Notes under the pieces: generated by a model | Databases searched by the model: none | Seen by the model: only the letters and a program-made list of their open reading frames with translations | What the model was told of the DNA's origin: nothing | Position numbers and translations under genes: made by a program | Part shown: positions 15,701 to 24,637 of the stretch, piece by piece | Layout of the letters: the number at the start of each line of letters is the position of its first letter | How positions within the stretch are numbered: position 1 is the first letter of the stretch | From: Tabrizicola soli | Lineage (GTDB): Bacteria; Pseudomonadota; Alphaproteobacteria; Rhodobacterales; Rhodobacteraceae | DNA length: 64,000 nt | NCBI RefSeq assembly: GCF_015999335.1 | Contig: NZ_JAEACP010000005.1 | Location: forward strand, 1 to 64,000 | Direction: 5' to 3'

Positions 15701-16645
15701 TCAGCGGGTCGAGGTCACCACGGCCTCGACCCGCCGGTTCTTCTGGCGACCCTCCTCCGTCTGATTCGTCGCGCGCGGGGCCAGGAAGCCCACGCCCTCG
15801 GCCATGACCCGGCCAGGATCGGCGCCATAGCGATCCTCCAGCACCTGCGCCACCGCCTCGGCCCGGCGTTCCGACAGCGCGATATTCGCTGCCAGGCTGC
15901 CCGAGGCATCGGTATGGCCGACCAGCGCCAGTGTCCCGTCCGGGTTCGCCTCCAGCCAGGCCGCCAGTGCCGCCAGCGAGGGATAATCCCCCTCGGCCAG
16001 CGCGGACGAGCCGCTGGCAAAGACCAGATCCTCCAGCACCGCCGCGCCCTCCGCATCCAGCGTGGCGCCGATCTCGCCGGTTGGCGCAATGGGCAGGGCC
16101 TGCGGCTCCGCCACCTCCAGATCGACGCTTGCCGCTACCGGGGCGGCGGTCGGATCCGAGGGCCGGACCCGCGTCACCTGCACATAGATCGACGCGGCCG
16201 AGCGGCTGACCAGGACCGAGACCGCCTCCTCGCCCTTTTCGGCCGAGAGGAAGCGGAAATCGCCCAGGTCGACATGCATATCGGGCTCGGGCATCACATC
16301 GGTGCCGAAACGGAAGTCGAAGCCGCCGCAGGCACGGGTCTCGCAGTCGAAGACCACCCTGAAGCCCGCCGCGACGATCTGCGCGCGCAGACCCTCGATC
16401 ACCCCCAGCGTCGTCTGATCGCCCGCCTCCAGCTGCCAGGCCCGCTGGTCCACCGCCCCGTCCACCTGCCGCGAGGGCACCGACTGCCCGTCGAAGGGGC
16501 CCAGCGGCAGGGCATGGCTGCCCCTCGCCTCGCTGCGGCTCTCCTCGCCCAGGATCTTGCCCGGAAGGTCCAGCGTCAGCCCATGCGCAAGTCCTGGCAG
16601 GGCTGCCAGCAGCAGGGAAACCACAGCCTTGAAGACGTTCTGCAC
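15701..16645 (-). CDS. OmpA-family peptidoglycan-binding protein
   Basis: A 314-residue exported protein. A signal peptide (about 1-22, ending L-A-H-G) is followed by a roughly 170-residue unknown domain with a Cys pair (F-D-C-E-T-R-A-C-G-G). The C-terminal OmpA domain (about 200-314) has L-V-F-A-S-G-S-S-A-L, then L-A-L-V-G-H-T-D-A-S-G and L-S-E-R-R-A-E-A-V. It ends with the K-N-R-R-V-E-A-V-V element. It should anchor the outer membrane or periplasm to peptidoglycan. The start is GTG (16643-16645) with only a weak Shine-Dalgarno sequence. It follows the GNAT gene by 21 bases and is probably in the same operon. Confidence 0.88.
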   Translation of the reverse strand: MQNVFKAVVSLLLAALPGLAHGLTLDLPGKILGEESRSEARGSHALPLGPFDGQSVPSRQVDGAVDQRAWQLEAGDQTTLGVIEGLRAQIVAAGFRVVFDCETRACGGFDFRFGTDVMPEPDMHVDLGDFRFLSAEKGEEAVSVLVSRSAASIYVQVTRVRPSDPTAAPVAASVDLEVAEPQALPIAPTGEIGATLDAEGAAVLEDLVFASGSSALAEGDYPSLAALAAWLEANPDGTLALVGHTDASGSLAANIALSERRAEAVAQVLEDRYGADPGRVMAEGVGFLAPRATNQTEEGRQKNRRVEAVVTSTR

Positions 16646-16666
16646 TGCCCGCGCCGCTTTCCGCGA

Positions 16667-17350
16667 TCACTTCATCCGGTAGTGATACTGTCCCACATTC
16701 CGCAACCCGAGACGAGCGTAGAGCGCCCGGGCGGCGATGTTCCGCTCTGTCACCACCAGTGACAGCCGCGTCGCCCCCTCGGCGGCGGCCCAGTTCGCCG
16801 CCGCGCGCAGAAGATTCGCGCCCACGCCCTGCCGCCGCACGCTCTCGCGCACCTCAAGCGCATGGAGCATCGCCTCCTTCCCGTGCAGCGCGACGAACGC
16901 GGCCCCGGCGGGGTGATCCTCGTGCCGGGCCAGGATCGCGGTGCGCTTGCCCACGGTGCGCTCCATCACCGCGACGCGTTCGGGGCCGATCCCGCCCTCG
17001 GCCCAGATCGTCCTGGCAATCGCCAGCGGCGCCCAGTGCGGGAAGGCGGACAGCGGCGGCAGGTCGGCGTTCAACTCCGCCACCGGCGCGGCATAGGCCA
17101 CCACCGGATCGACCATGCGCCAGCCCCGCGCCTCCAGCGCCCGGTCCAGCGCCGTCTCGCCCTCGCGGATCAGCACCAGCCCCTGGTCCAGCGCGTCGAG
17201 ATCCGCCTCGGTCCAGTCCCCCGCAGAACTTGCCGCCGAGACGCGCTTGCCGCCCCCCGCGCCATCGCGGCACAGGAACGGCCCCTGGCGCCAGACCCGC
17301 GCCGCGGGCCAGGTCGCCTCCATCACCGCCGCCAGCTCCTCGGGCGTCAT
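16667..17350 (-). CDS. GNAT family N-acetyltransferase
   Basis: A 227-residue protein whose C-terminal half (about 120-227) is a GNAT domain. Motif A is V-R-E-S-V-R-R-Q-G-V-G-A-N-L-L-R-A-A, giving the R/Q-x-x-G-x-G/A acetyl-CoA site. The end is S-L-V-V-T-E-R-N-I-A-A-R-A-L-Y-A-R-L-G. The N-terminal half is less conserved. The substrate is unknown. Its ATG overlaps the stop codon of the upstream molybdopterin-binding gene, so the two are coupled. Confidence 0.88.
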   Translation of the reverse strand: MTPEELAAVMEATWPAARVWRQGPFLCRDGAGGGKRVSAASSAGDWTEADLDALDQGLVLIREGETALDRALEARGWRMVDPVVAYAAPVAELNADLPPLSAFPHWAPLAIARTIWAEGGIGPERVAVMERTVGKRTAILARHEDHPAGAAFVALHGKEAMLHALEVRESVRRQGVGANLLRAAANWAAAEGATRLSLVVTERNIAARALYARLGLRNVGQYHYRMK

Positions 17351-18066
17351 GCGAACAGCCGCGTCAGCCGGACCATCGCCTCGTCCAGCCGCCCCGGATC
17401 GGTGCCCCGGATCACCAGGTTGGTGCCATAGGCGCCGTTCTGGATGAAGGGGTAGGAACCCATCGAAAGATCGGGAAACTCGGCCGCCAGTGCGCCGAAG
17501 GCCTCGGCAACCTCGCCCTCGCCCCGGTCCACCCGCAGGTTCTGCGACAGAAGCGGCGGCCCCCCCGTCAGCCTGGGCAGGACGCTGGCGACCATCGCCT
17601 GGAAGATGTTCGGCACGCCCGCCATCACATGCACATTGCCGATGGTGAAGCCCGGCGCGATCGAGACGGGGTTGTCGATCAGGCCTGCTCCCTCCGGGAT
17701 CCGCGCCATGCGCTGCCGCGCCTCGTTGAAAGGCAGCCCGGAACGGTCGTAATGCGCCTGCAAGAGCGCCATCGCATCCGCCCGATGCCCGATCCTCGCC
17801 CCCATCGCCTCGGCCACCGCATCGGCGGTGATGTCGTCATGGGTGGGGCCGATCCCGCCCGAGGTGAACAGATGGTCATACCGTCCCGACAGTTCCCGTA
17901 CGGCGGCGACGATCTCGGCGTGGACATCCGCCACGATCCGCGCCTCGCGCAGGGTGATGCCGGCGCGGGTCAACTCGCCCGCCAGATAATGCAGGTTCGA
18001 ATCGCGGGTGCGCCCGGACAGGATCTCGTCCCCGATCACCAGAATCGCCGCGGTTGGGTTGGTCAT
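17347..18066 (-). CDS. Molybdopterin-binding domain protein (CinA N-terminal-like)
   Basis: A 239-residue protein made mainly of a MoaB/MogA-type domain. It starts A-A-I-L-V-I-G-D-E-I-L-S-G-R-T-R-D-S-N and has F-T-S-G-G-I-G-P-T-H-D-D-I-T near residue 75, the conserved GGxGPTxDD loop. It lacks the nicotinamide deamidase half of full CinA (about 410 residues), so it is the stand-alone form common in alphaproteobacteria. Its exact role is unsettled. I chose the ATG at 18066 because GGGAGCG lies upstream and the protein then begins at the domain; an in-frame extension to 18219 has no family support. Confidence 0.88.
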   Translation of the reverse strand: MTNPTAAILVIGDEILSGRTRDSNLHYLAGELTRAGITLREARIVADVHAEIVAAVRELSGRYDHLFTSGGIGPTHDDITADAVAEAMGARIGHRADAMALLQAHYDRSGLPFNEARQRMARIPEGAGLIDNPVSIAPGFTIGNVHVMAGVPNIFQAMVASVLPRLTGGPPLLSQNLRVDRGEGEVAEAFGALAAEFPDLSMGSYPFIQNGAYGTNLVIRGTDPGRLDEAMVRLTRLFA

Positions 18067-18076
18067 CGCTCGCTCC

Positions 18077-18101
18077 CTTGGCTGGTTTTTGTATAGCCAA
18101 G
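18077..18101. promoter_or_regulatory. Inverted repeat in the map divergent promoter region
   Basis: CTTGGCT (18077-18083) and AGCCAAG (18095-18101) flank an 11-base T-rich spacer, just upstream of the molybdopterin-binding gene start and about 75 bases upstream of map. It could be an operator; no regulator can be assigned. Confidence 0.35.
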
Positions 18102-18175
18102 CACTGCAGGCTTTCAAACCCCGCCTCTGGCCAATTCCGCGCAAGGCTCTTATGTAGGGGACAAGGAGACCGGGA

Positions 18176-18985
18176 TTGGACGAACAGCGCGCGCGTATCA
18201 CTAAGGATGGCATCCGCATCTATGAAGACGCGGATTTCGCGGGCATGCGCACCGCCGGGCGTGTCGCGGCCGAGATCCTGGACGCCGTCGCCCCGCTGGT
18301 CCTGCCCGGCACCACGACCGGCGCGATCGACGATTTCATCACCGAGGAGATCAAGCGCCGTGGCGTGATCTCGGCAACCATCGGCTACAAGGGCTACAAG
18401 CACGCCTCCTGCATCAGCGTGAACCACGTGGTCTGCCACGGGATTCCGGGGCCGAAGGTGCTGCTGGACGGCGATATCCTGAACGTCGACGTGACGGTGA
18501 TCGTGGATGGCTGGTACGGCGATACCAGCCGGATGTATGTGGCCGGCGCGCTGCCCCGCAAGGCCGAGCGTCTGGTCGAAGTCACGCATGAGGGCCTGAT
18601 GCGCGGCATCGCCGCCGTCAAGCCGGGCAATACCTTCGGCGACATCGGCCATGCGATCCAGTCCTATGTCGAGGCGCAGCGCATGTCGGTCGTCCGCGAC
18701 TTCTGCGGCCATGGCCTCGGCCGGGTGTTCCACGCGCCGCCGAACGTGCTGCACTACGGCCGCGCGGGATCTGGTCCGGTGCTGGAAGAAGGCATGTTCT
18801 TCACCATCGAGCCGATGGTGAACCTGGGCCGTCCCGAAACCAAGGTGCTTGCCGACGACTGGACCGCCGTGACCCGCGACCGTTCGCTTTCGGCGCAGTT
18901 CGAGCACTCGGTCGGCGTCACCGCCACCGGCTGCGAGATCTTCACCCTGTCCCCGGCAGGCAAGTTCCACCCGACCTGGGGCTGA
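18176..18985 (+). CDS. map: Methionine aminopeptidase, type I
   Basis: This essential metalloprotease removes the N-terminal methionine from nascent proteins. The 269-residue sequence has the expected metal and substrate residues. His is in V-N-H-V-V-C-H-G-I-P, and the two Asp are in L-N-V-D-V-T-V-I-V-D-G-W-Y-G-D-T-S. Another His is in C-G-H-G-L-G-R-V-F-H, and the Glu residues are in F-T-I-E-P-M-V and Q-F-E-H-S-V. The start codon is TTG at 18176, supported by AAGGAG eight bases upstream. A weak promoter, TGGCCA-17-TATGTA, may lie just before it. Strong palindromic terminators follow. Confidence 0.95.
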   Translation: MDEQRARITKDGIRIYEDADFAGMRTAGRVAAEILDAVAPLVLPGTTTGAIDDFITEEIKRRGVISATIGYKGYKHASCISVNHVVCHGIPGPKVLLDGDILNVDVTVIVDGWYGDTSRMYVAGALPRKAERLVEVTHEGLMRGIAAVKPGNTFGDIGHAIQSYVEAQRMSVVRDFCGHGLGRVFHAPPNVLHYGRAGSGPVLEEGMFFTIEPMVNLGRPETKVLADDWTAVTRDRSLSAQFEHSVGVTATGCEIFTLSPAGKFHPTWG

Positions 18986-18994
18986 GGCGCGCCC

Positions 18995-19038
18995 AAATTC
19001 CTTCGAAGGAATTTGCAAAAGTTTTCGAAAACTTTTGC
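18995..19038. terminator. Two adjoining perfect palindromes (bidirectional terminator)
   Basis: A 20-base palindrome (18995-19014, arms AAATTCCTT) abuts a 24-base palindrome (19015-19038, arms GCAAAAGTTTT). They separate the convergent map and 19043-19402 genes. The second ends in CTTTTGC, giving a U-rich 3' arm on both strands. Confidence 0.7.
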
Positions 19039-19042
19039 GCCT

Positions 19043-19402
19043 CTATTCCGACGTTTCCGCGCAATGCCGTCGGAAGGCCCGCTTCAGCAACTCAAGCTCT
19101 GCCCGCAACAGGCCGACCTCTGCCCGCAGGTCTTCATCCGGCGGCAACCCGGCGATCAGGGTGATCCGCGACAGCACCTCGCCGTCCAGCCGCAACAGCA
19201 CCACCTGCACCCCTTCGGACAGGATCGTGCCCGGCAGCGGCACCCGCACCGCGTGACCCTCGGGCAGCGCCACGACCTCCACTCCCGGCAGGGCGGCGCC
19301 ATCATGCAGCGCCTCGACCCGGGGCGCCGCGCCCGCGCCGGTCAGGAGGCCCTCCCAGGTTCCATTTGCGATCCGCGTCTGGGTCAGGGTCGGTCCGGCC
19401 AT
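19043..19402 (-). CDS. Conserved hypothetical protein with C-terminal helix
   Basis: A 119-residue soluble protein that I do not recognise. The first 85 residues look beta-rich, with alternating hydrophobics such as G-V-E-V-V-A-L-P-E-G-H-A-V-R-V-P-L-P-G-T. The last 35 (D-L-R-A-E-V-G-L-L-R-A-E-L-E-L-L-K-R-A-F) form an amphipathic helix, possibly a coiled coil. It follows the 19410-20162 gene by seven bases on the same strand, so the two are probably co-transcribed after ilvD. A GTG three bases upstream (19405) is an alternative start. Confidence 0.6.
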   Translation of the reverse strand: MAGPTLTQTRIANGTWEGLLTGAGAAPRVEALHDGAALPGVEVVALPEGHAVRVPLPGTILSEGVQVVLLRLDGEVLSRITLIAGLPPDEDLRAEVGLLRAELELLKRAFRRHCAETSE

Positions 19403-19409
19403 CACATGC

Positions 19410-20162
19410 TCACAGTCCGGCGCGCGGGCGGCGGCTGAGGACCGCGTCGCGCAAAAGGATACGGGTCATCGCCACATCGTTGAAGATCAGGTCCAGCCAG
19501 GCCCGTTCGATCCGCGCCTCGCCGATCCCGGCATAGGCCAGGTCGAACTCGGCCTCCCCGCCCTGCGTCAGGTCGCTGGTCTGCTGCGCCAGCCCGGCCG
19601 AGTGCTTGAGGTTCAGCCGCGCAAAGGCGCGCAGCGGCCGGTCGGCCTCGATCACAGCATCCAGCCGCAGCACATGGCGCGGGCCCAGGCCGGTTGCGGC
19701 GCCTTCAGGCAGGCCGAGCGAGAGCGACAGGAAATTGCCGCGAAAGCCGAAAACCTCCAGCGCAAGGCCGAAAGGCGTGCGCCCTTCCGTGTTCCGCAGC
19801 TGGCGGAAGGCGATTTCGGACAGCGGGCAGTCGTGGTAGAGGGCAAGATCCTCGCTGACCTGGCTCGCCTGCCCGGCGATGACCTCGCCCGGATCGGGCA
19901 GCGGCCCGCGCCAGCCATCCGGCCGCCAGATCCAGTCGGTTCCCAGCGGCCATTCCTGACGATCGGTCAGCGGCAGGGACAGGCGGGCGTCGGCGGCATG
20001 GACCAGCCGGTCGATCTGGCGGCGCATGGCCCGCGCCTCGGCCCGCAGCGCGGGAAGCTCGAAGAGGTCGAGCTCCGGCGCATCGGTGCCGGCCCGCGTC
20101 CAGCGCCCCTGCACCCGGCGCAGGCACCAGCGGTCAAGCGCCTGGGCCAACCGTCCTGCCAT
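19410..20162 (-). CDS. Conserved protein of unknown function (possibly DUF6478)
   Basis: A 250-residue protein without signal peptide or membrane segments. Notable segments are T-D-R-Q-E-W-P-L-G-T-D-W-I-W-R-P-D-G-W, H-D-C-P-L-S-E-I-A-F-R-Q-L-R-N-T and N-L-K-H-S-A-G-L. The overall look fits a conserved Rhodobacteraceae family that I believe is DUF6478, but I cannot confirm the name. It starts six bases after the ilvD stop on the same strand and is followed closely by another unknown gene, so an ilvD-unknown-unknown operon is likely. Confidence 0.65.
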   Translation of the reverse strand: MAGRLAQALDRWCLRRVQGRWTRAGTDAPELDLFELPALRAEARAMRRQIDRLVHAADARLSLPLTDRQEWPLGTDWIWRPDGWRGPLPDPGEVIAGQASQVSEDLALYHDCPLSEIAFRQLRNTEGRTPFGLALEVFGFRGNFLSLSLGLPEGAATGLGPRHVLRLDAVIEADRPLRAFARLNLKHSAGLAQQTSDLTQGGEAEFDLAYAGIGEARIERAWLDLIFNDVAMTRILLRDAVLSRRPRAGL

Positions 20163-20168
20163 GGAGCG

Positions 20169-21902
20169 TCACTGGTCCATGTAGACGTGGCTTTCTTCCT
20201 TCGCGCCCGGATGCGTCACCGCCCCCCAGCGCGCGCCGCCGACCAGTTTCGCGAACTTGTGCACCGCGCCCGAGGTGTATTGCGTCTTGCGCGGCCCTTT
20301 CCACTCGGCCTTGCGCTTCGCCAGTTCCTCGTCCGACAGCGCCACCGACAGCTCGCCGGTCAGGGCGTTCAGGCTGATGATGTCGCCGTTCCTGAGGAGC
20401 GCAATCGGCCCGCCATGCGCCGCCTCCGGCCCGACATGGCCGACGCAGAAGCCCCGCGTCGCGCCCGAGAAGCGACCGTCGGTGATCAGCGCCACCTTCT
20501 TGCCCATGCCGTGACCGGACAGCGCGGCGGTGGTCGCCAGCATCTCGCGCATCCCCGGCCCGCCCGCCGGGCCTTCGTTGCGGATGACGATGACCTCGCC
20601 CTCCCTGTATTCCCGCTTCTTCACCGCCTCGAAGGCGTCCTCCTCGCATTCGAAGACGCGGGCCGGGCCGGAGAACACCTGCTCGGTCTCGGTCATCCCC
20701 GCGACCTTCACGATGGCCCCGTCCGGCGCGAGGTTGCCCTTCAGGCTGACCACGCCCCCGGTCTTGGTGATAGGTGAGCTGATATGATAGATCACCCGCC
20801 CATCCGCCTCGCCCCGGATTTCCTCAAGGCTTTCGCCCAGGGTCTTGCCGCTGGCGGTGATGCAGTCGAGGTGCAGGAGCCCCTCGCGCGCCAGTTCCTT
20901 CATCACCACGGCCACGCCGCCCACCTCGTGCAGGTCCTTGGCGACGTATTTTCCGCCCGGACGCAGGTCGACGAAATAGGGCGTGTCCTTCATGATCTTG
21001 GCCACGTCGAAGAGGTCGAAATCCAGCCCGGCCTCGTTCGCCAGCGCCGGCAGGTGCAGCGCCGCGTTGGTGGAGCCGCCGGTGCAGCCCACCACCCGCG
21101 CCGCATTCTCCAGCGCCTTCCGCGTCACGATGTCCCGGGCGCGGATGTTCTTCTCGATCAGGTTCATCACCGCAACACCCGAAGCCTCGCCATACTGGTC
21201 GCGGCTTTCATAGGGCGCCGGGGCCGAGGAGGAATTCAGCAGCGCCAGCCCGATCGCCTCGCTGACGCAGGCCATGGTGTTCGCAGTATATTGCGCGCCG
21301 CAGGCACCGGAGGACGGGCAGGCGACCTTCTCCATGATTTCCAGCTCGGCCTCGCTCAGGACGCCGGCCTGGTTCTTGCCCACAGCCTCGAACATGTCCT
21401 GCACGGTGATGTCCTGGCCGTTGTAGCGGCCGGGCAGGATCGACCCGCCGTAGATGAAGACCGAGGGCACGTTCAGCCGAACCATCGCCATCATCATCCC
21501 CGGCAGCGACTTGTCGCAGCCCGCCAGCCCGACGATGGCGTCGTAGCAGTGCCCCCGCATCGTCAGTTCCACCGTGTCGGCAATCGCATCGCGCGACGCC
21601 AGCGAGGACCGCATCCCCTCATGCCCCATGGCGATGCCGTCGGTCACGGTGATCGTCGTGAACTCGCGCGGGGTGCCGCCGCCCTTCTTGACTCCCTGCT
21701 TGACGATCTGCGCCTGGCGGTTCAGCGCGATGTTGCAGGGGGCCGCCTCGTTCCAGCAGGTCGCCACGCCCACCCAGGGCTGGTGGATCTCTTCTTCCGT
21801 GATCCCCATCGCGTAGAAATAGCTGCGATGGGGCGCGCGCGCCGGGCCTTCGGTCACATGGCGGCTGGGAAGCTTCGACTTGTCGAAACGCTGGTTGGAC
21901 AT
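20169..21902 (-). CDS. ilvD: Dihydroxy-acid dehydratase
   Basis: This enzyme makes the 2-oxo acid precursors of valine, isoleucine and pantothenate, using an iron-sulfur cluster. The 577-residue length is typical. The cluster cysteines fall in [23 protein letters not shown] and [17 protein letters not shown]. The C-terminal catalytic element is [16 protein letters not shown]. No leader peptide or attenuator is visible upstream of the ATG. The two genes that follow on the minus strand are unknowns. Confidence 0.97.
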   Translation of the reverse strand: MSNQRFDKSKLPSRHVTEGPARAPHRSYFYAMGITEEEIHQPWVGVATCWNEAAPCNIALNRQAQIVKQGVKKGGGTPREFTTITVTDGIAMGHEGMRSSLASRDAIADTVELTMRGHCYDAIVGLAGCDKSLPGMMMAMVRLNVPSVFIYGGSILPGRYNGQDITVQDMFEAVGKNQAGVLSEAELEIMEKVACPSSGACGAQYTANTMACVSEAIGLALLNSSSAPAPYESRDQYGEASGVAVMNLIEKNIRARDIVTRKALENAARVVGCTGGSTNAALHLPALANEAGLDFDLFDVAKIMKDTPYFVDLRPGGKYVAKDLHEVGGVAVVMKELAREGLLHLDCITASGKTLGESLEEIRGEADGRVIYHISSPITKTGGVVSLKGNLAPDGAIVKVAGMTETEQVFSGPARVFECEEDAFEAVKKREYREGEVIVIRNEGPAGGPGMREMLATTAALSGHGMGKKVALITDGRFSGATRGFCVGHVGPEAAHGGPIALLRNGDIISLNALTGELSVALSDEELAKRKAEWKGPRKTQYTSGAVHKFAKLVGGARWGAVTHPGAKEESHVYMDQ

Positions 21903-21978
21903 GGCGGTTTCCTCACGGAATGTGCTTACCGCAAGGGATAAAGACCCGCCCGGTCCGGGGCAAGCCGATTTGCCGGGC

Positions 21979-22908
21979 TCAGCCGCCGTTCAGCGCCACC
22001 GTGGCCTGGCGCATCACCCCGTCCAGCTGCAGCCGCAACCCGTTGATCAGCGCGACATAGCTGTCCAGCGGCTCGGCCAGCGCCGGGACCAGCCGCGACA
22101 GGGCAGGGGCCGCAAGGTAGACCGCCGCGCCGATCATCGCCACCGCCATCACCATCAGGAAGCCGCTGCGGAACCCGCCGCCGGTCTCGGGCGGGGGCAG
22201 GTCGGCCGGGGTGTGGTCCTGCTCATGCTCGGACGGCCGCAGCGAGGAGTTGATCTCCTCGACATCCGGCAGAAGGTCGCGCCGGGCCGCGGGCCGGGCT
22301 TCTTCCGCGACCGGGGCGGCCGCCGGGGCGGCGGCGGCCGCGGCCAGGGCAGCGCCAAGCGCGGGCGGCGGCTCCGAGATATTGGTCTCGGCCCGCCGCG
22401 CCTTCACCTCGCGCTCGGCCTCCTCGCGCAGGATCGCCAGCACCGAGTCATCCACCTTGTAGGCGGGCGCGGCCTCGATCTCTGGCTCAGGATCGACCTC
22501 GGGCTCAGCCTCGGACGCAGCCTCGATCCCCGGCTCCGGCGCGATCTCGGGTTCATCTTCCGGGGGTTCTTCGGGGGCATCCTCGGGCAGATCGACCGGA
22601 ATCTCGACGGGCAACGCGCCGGGCAGTTCCTCCGGCACCTCCTCGGGCAGGTCTTCCGGCAGGTCCTCGGGCGTGATCTCGGGTTCGACCTCGGGTTCGG
22701 GCTCCGGCCTCTGGGCGGAGGGCGCCGCCGTCGCCACCGGCGGCGCCTCGGCCACGGGCGTCAGGACCGGGGTCGGTTCGGCCGCAACGGGGCGCATCTG
22801 GAACCAGGCGTGATTGCAATTCGCGCATTGCACGTCGCGGCCGCCTTCCGGGATGGCGTCGTCCGGAACCTCGTATTTCGCCTCACATTTCGGGCAAACC
22901 AACCGCAT
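21979..22908 (-). CDS. MJ0042-type zinc-ribbon membrane protein with acidic proline-rich linker
   Basis: A 309-residue protein in four parts. Residues 1-38 are an MJ0042/PF13717 zinc ribbon (C-P-K-C and C-A-N-C). About 45-150 is a low-complexity linker of Pro, Glu and Asp with [17 protein letters not shown] repeats. Next comes an Ala-rich stretch near 185-205. A single transmembrane helix ([16 protein letters not shown]) lies near 245-265, with a short C-terminal domain after it. Proteins like this are common in alphaproteobacteria but their function is not settled. The gene is divergent from ftsE and shares its upstream region. Confidence 0.85.
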   Translation of the reverse strand: MRLVCPKCEAKYEVPDDAIPEGGRDVQCANCNHAWFQMRPVAAEPTPVLTPVAEAPPVATAAPSAQRPEPEPEVEPEITPEDLPEDLPEEVPEELPGALPVEIPVDLPEDAPEEPPEDEPEIAPEPGIEAASEAEPEVDPEPEIEAAPAYKVDDSVLAILREEAEREVKARRAETNISEPPPALGAALAAAAAAPAAAPVAEEARPAARRDLLPDVEEINSSLRPSEHEQDHTPADLPPPETGGGFRSGFLMVMAVAMIGAAVYLAAPALSRLVPALAEPLDSYVALINGLRLQLDGVMRQATVALNGG

Positions 22909-22997
22909 CCTGTTCCCTCAACGCCAGTTTCGGCTACCGCTCGGAAGTTCTCTATCCCTTAATTCCTGTGGTTCCAAGGGTTTGTCTCGCGGCCTTT

Positions 22998-23003
22998 TAC
23001 AAT
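22998..23003 (+). promoter_or_regulatory. Candidate -10 element of the ftsEX operon
   Basis: TACAAT, 69 bases before the ftsE start, in the divergent region between the zinc-ribbon gene and ftsE. No good -35 is seen at 16-18 bases, so the assignment is weak. Confidence 0.35.
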
Positions 23004-23072
23004 CCTTTCCGCCTGTGCGATGGAAAGCGCAGTCAAGCCGCGCGGCCAGCCGCCAAAGTCAGGGAACCCGTC

Positions 23073-23744
23073 GTGATCGCCTTCGAAAACGTGGCCTACA
23101 GCTATGGCGGCGGCGAGCTTCTGACCGATGTCTCGCTGCGCCTTGCTCCGGGCTCGTTCCATTTCCTGACCGGCCCTTCCGGCGCGGGGAAATCCACCTT
23201 CCTGAAACTCGCCTATGCCGAGCTGAAGCCCACCTCCGGCCGCGTCACCCTGTTCGACCGCGAGCTTGCCAGCCTCACACGCGACGACGTGGCCCGCAGC
23301 CGCCGCCGGATCGGCATCGTGCACCAGGACTGCAAGTTCCTCGACCACATGACGCTGGCGGCGAACATGGCGCTGCCCTTCACCGTTTCCGACCGCGAGA
23401 GCGATCCGCAGGACATGGACGACCTCCTGTCCTGGGTCGGGCTGAAGCATCTGGCCGACGCGCTGCCGCCGCAGCTTTCCGGCGGCGAGCGCCAGCGCGC
23501 GGCGCTGGCCCGCGCGGTGATCGTCGATCCCGACGTGATCCTGGCGGACGAGCCCACGGGCAACGTGGACTGGGAAATGTCCCTGCGCATCCTCACCCTG
23601 CTGGTCGAGCTGAACCGGATGGGCAAGACCATCCTGGTCGCCACCCACGACCTGAACCTGATCCGCCAGGCCAAGGCGCAGATCCAGGCCCGCGTCCTGC
23701 GCATCGCCGGGCACCGGGTGCAACTCGCGGGGGCCGACCTGTGA
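23073..23744 (+). CDS. ftsE: Cell division ATP-binding protein FtsE
   Basis: The ATPase of the FtsEX complex, which activates peptidoglycan hydrolysis at the division site. The 223-residue protein has Walker A (G-P-S-G-A-G-K-S-T), a Q-loop (V-H-Q-D), the ABC signature L-S-G-G-E-R-Q-R and Walker B (V-I-L-A-D-E-P-T-G). The F-L-D-H-M-T segment is typical of FtsE. The start is GTG at 23073 with AGGGA upstream. The stop overlaps the ftsX start (GTGA), as is usual for this pair. Confidence 0.93.
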   Translation: MIAFENVAYSYGGGELLTDVSLRLAPGSFHFLTGPSGAGKSTFLKLAYAELKPTSGRVTLFDRELASLTRDDVARSRRRIGIVHQDCKFLDHMTLAANMALPFTVSDRESDPQDMDDLLSWVGLKHLADALPPQLSGGERQRAALARAVIVDPDVILADEPTGNVDWEMSLRILTLLVELNRMGKTILVATHDLNLIRQAKAQIQARVLRIAGHRVQLAGADL

Positions 23745-24637
23745 GGCTTCCCAAGGCGAAACCCGCCAGCCCGGCAACGCGCGCGCTGCAGGTCGTGCCG
23801 CCCTCCGGCCCCACGGGCTGGCTGACGACCTTCACCGCAGGCGCGATGGCCTTCCTCTGCGTCTTCGCCCTCGCGCTCTCGCTCGCTTCCGGCCGTCTCG
23901 CCGACCGCTGGTCCGAGGCGCTGGCCCGGACCGCCACGATCCGTCTCTCCGCGCCGGTGGAGCAGGTGCAGATCCAGACCGACGCGATCCTTGCCGTCCT
24001 CGCCACCACTCCCGGCGTGGCCAGTTTCCGCGCCCTGGACGAGGCCGAGACCCGCGCACTCCTCGAACCCTGGTTCGGCCCCGACCTCCCGGTCGAGGCC
24101 CTGCCGATCCCCCGCCTGGTCGAGCTGGTCGAGGCCGATCCCGGCTATGACGCCCAGGGCCTGCGCCAGCGCCTTGCGGCCGAGGCCCCAGGAGCGACGC
24201 TCGACGACCACACCCGCTGGCGCCGCCCCCTGGCCGAGGCCGCGGCCCGCCTGCGCCTGCTTGGTGTGCTCTCCATCGCCCTGATCGGCGCGGCGATGGC
24301 CGCGATGATCACGCTCGCCGCCCGCGCGGCGCTGGCGACCAATGCCGGGGTGATCCGCGTCCTGCGCCTCGTCGGCGCCAAGGACAGCTACATCGCCCGC
24401 GCCTTCGTGCGCCGCTTCACCCTGCGCGCCCTGGGCGGGGCCGGGGTCGGGGCCGCCGCCGGCATGGCCGGGGTCGCGGCCCTGCCGGCAACCGACGCCG
24501 CCGGGGGCTTTCTCACCGGCCTCGGCTTTACCGGCACCGGCTGGCTCTGGCCCCTGGCCCTGCCGCCGCTTGCCGCGCTCGTCGCCTTCCTCGCCACCCG
24601 CCGCGCCGCCTTCCAGAAACTGAGAGAGCTGACATGA
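23741..24637 (+). CDS. ftsX: Cell division protein FtsX
   Basis: The membrane partner of FtsE, 298 residues. A first transmembrane helix lies near 25-45 and is followed by a periplasmic domain of about 120 residues. Three C-terminal helices follow (G-V-L-S-I-A-L-I-G-A-A-M-A-A-M, the A-L-G-G-A-G-V-G-A-A-A-G-M-A region, and the last near 265-285). N-A-G-V-I-R-V-L-R-L-V-G-A is the conserved FtsX/MacB-type cytoplasmic loop. The start is GTG, overlapping the ftsE stop, and the gene overlaps the acyltransferase start by four bases. Confidence 0.9.
   Translation: MRLPKAKPASPATRALQVVPPSGPTGWLTTFTAGAMAFLCVFALALSLASGRLADRWSEALARTATIRLSAPVEQVQIQTDAILAVLATTPGVASFRALDEAETRALLEPWFGPDLPVEALPIPRLVELVEADPGYDAQGLRQRLAAEAPGATLDDHTRWRRPLAEAAARLRLLGVLSIALIGAAMAAMITLAARAALATNAGVIRVLRLVGAKDSYIARAFVRRFTLRALGGAGVGAAAGMAGVAALPATDAAGGFLTGLGFTGTGWLWPLALPPLAALVAFLATRRAAFQKLRELT

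Noticed and set aside
22559-22700. Repetitive tract in the zinc-ribbon gene as a possible DNA repeat array
   Set aside because: The repetition comes from Pro/Glu/Asp codons of a low-complexity protein linker in an intact frame, not from an independent DNA repeat.
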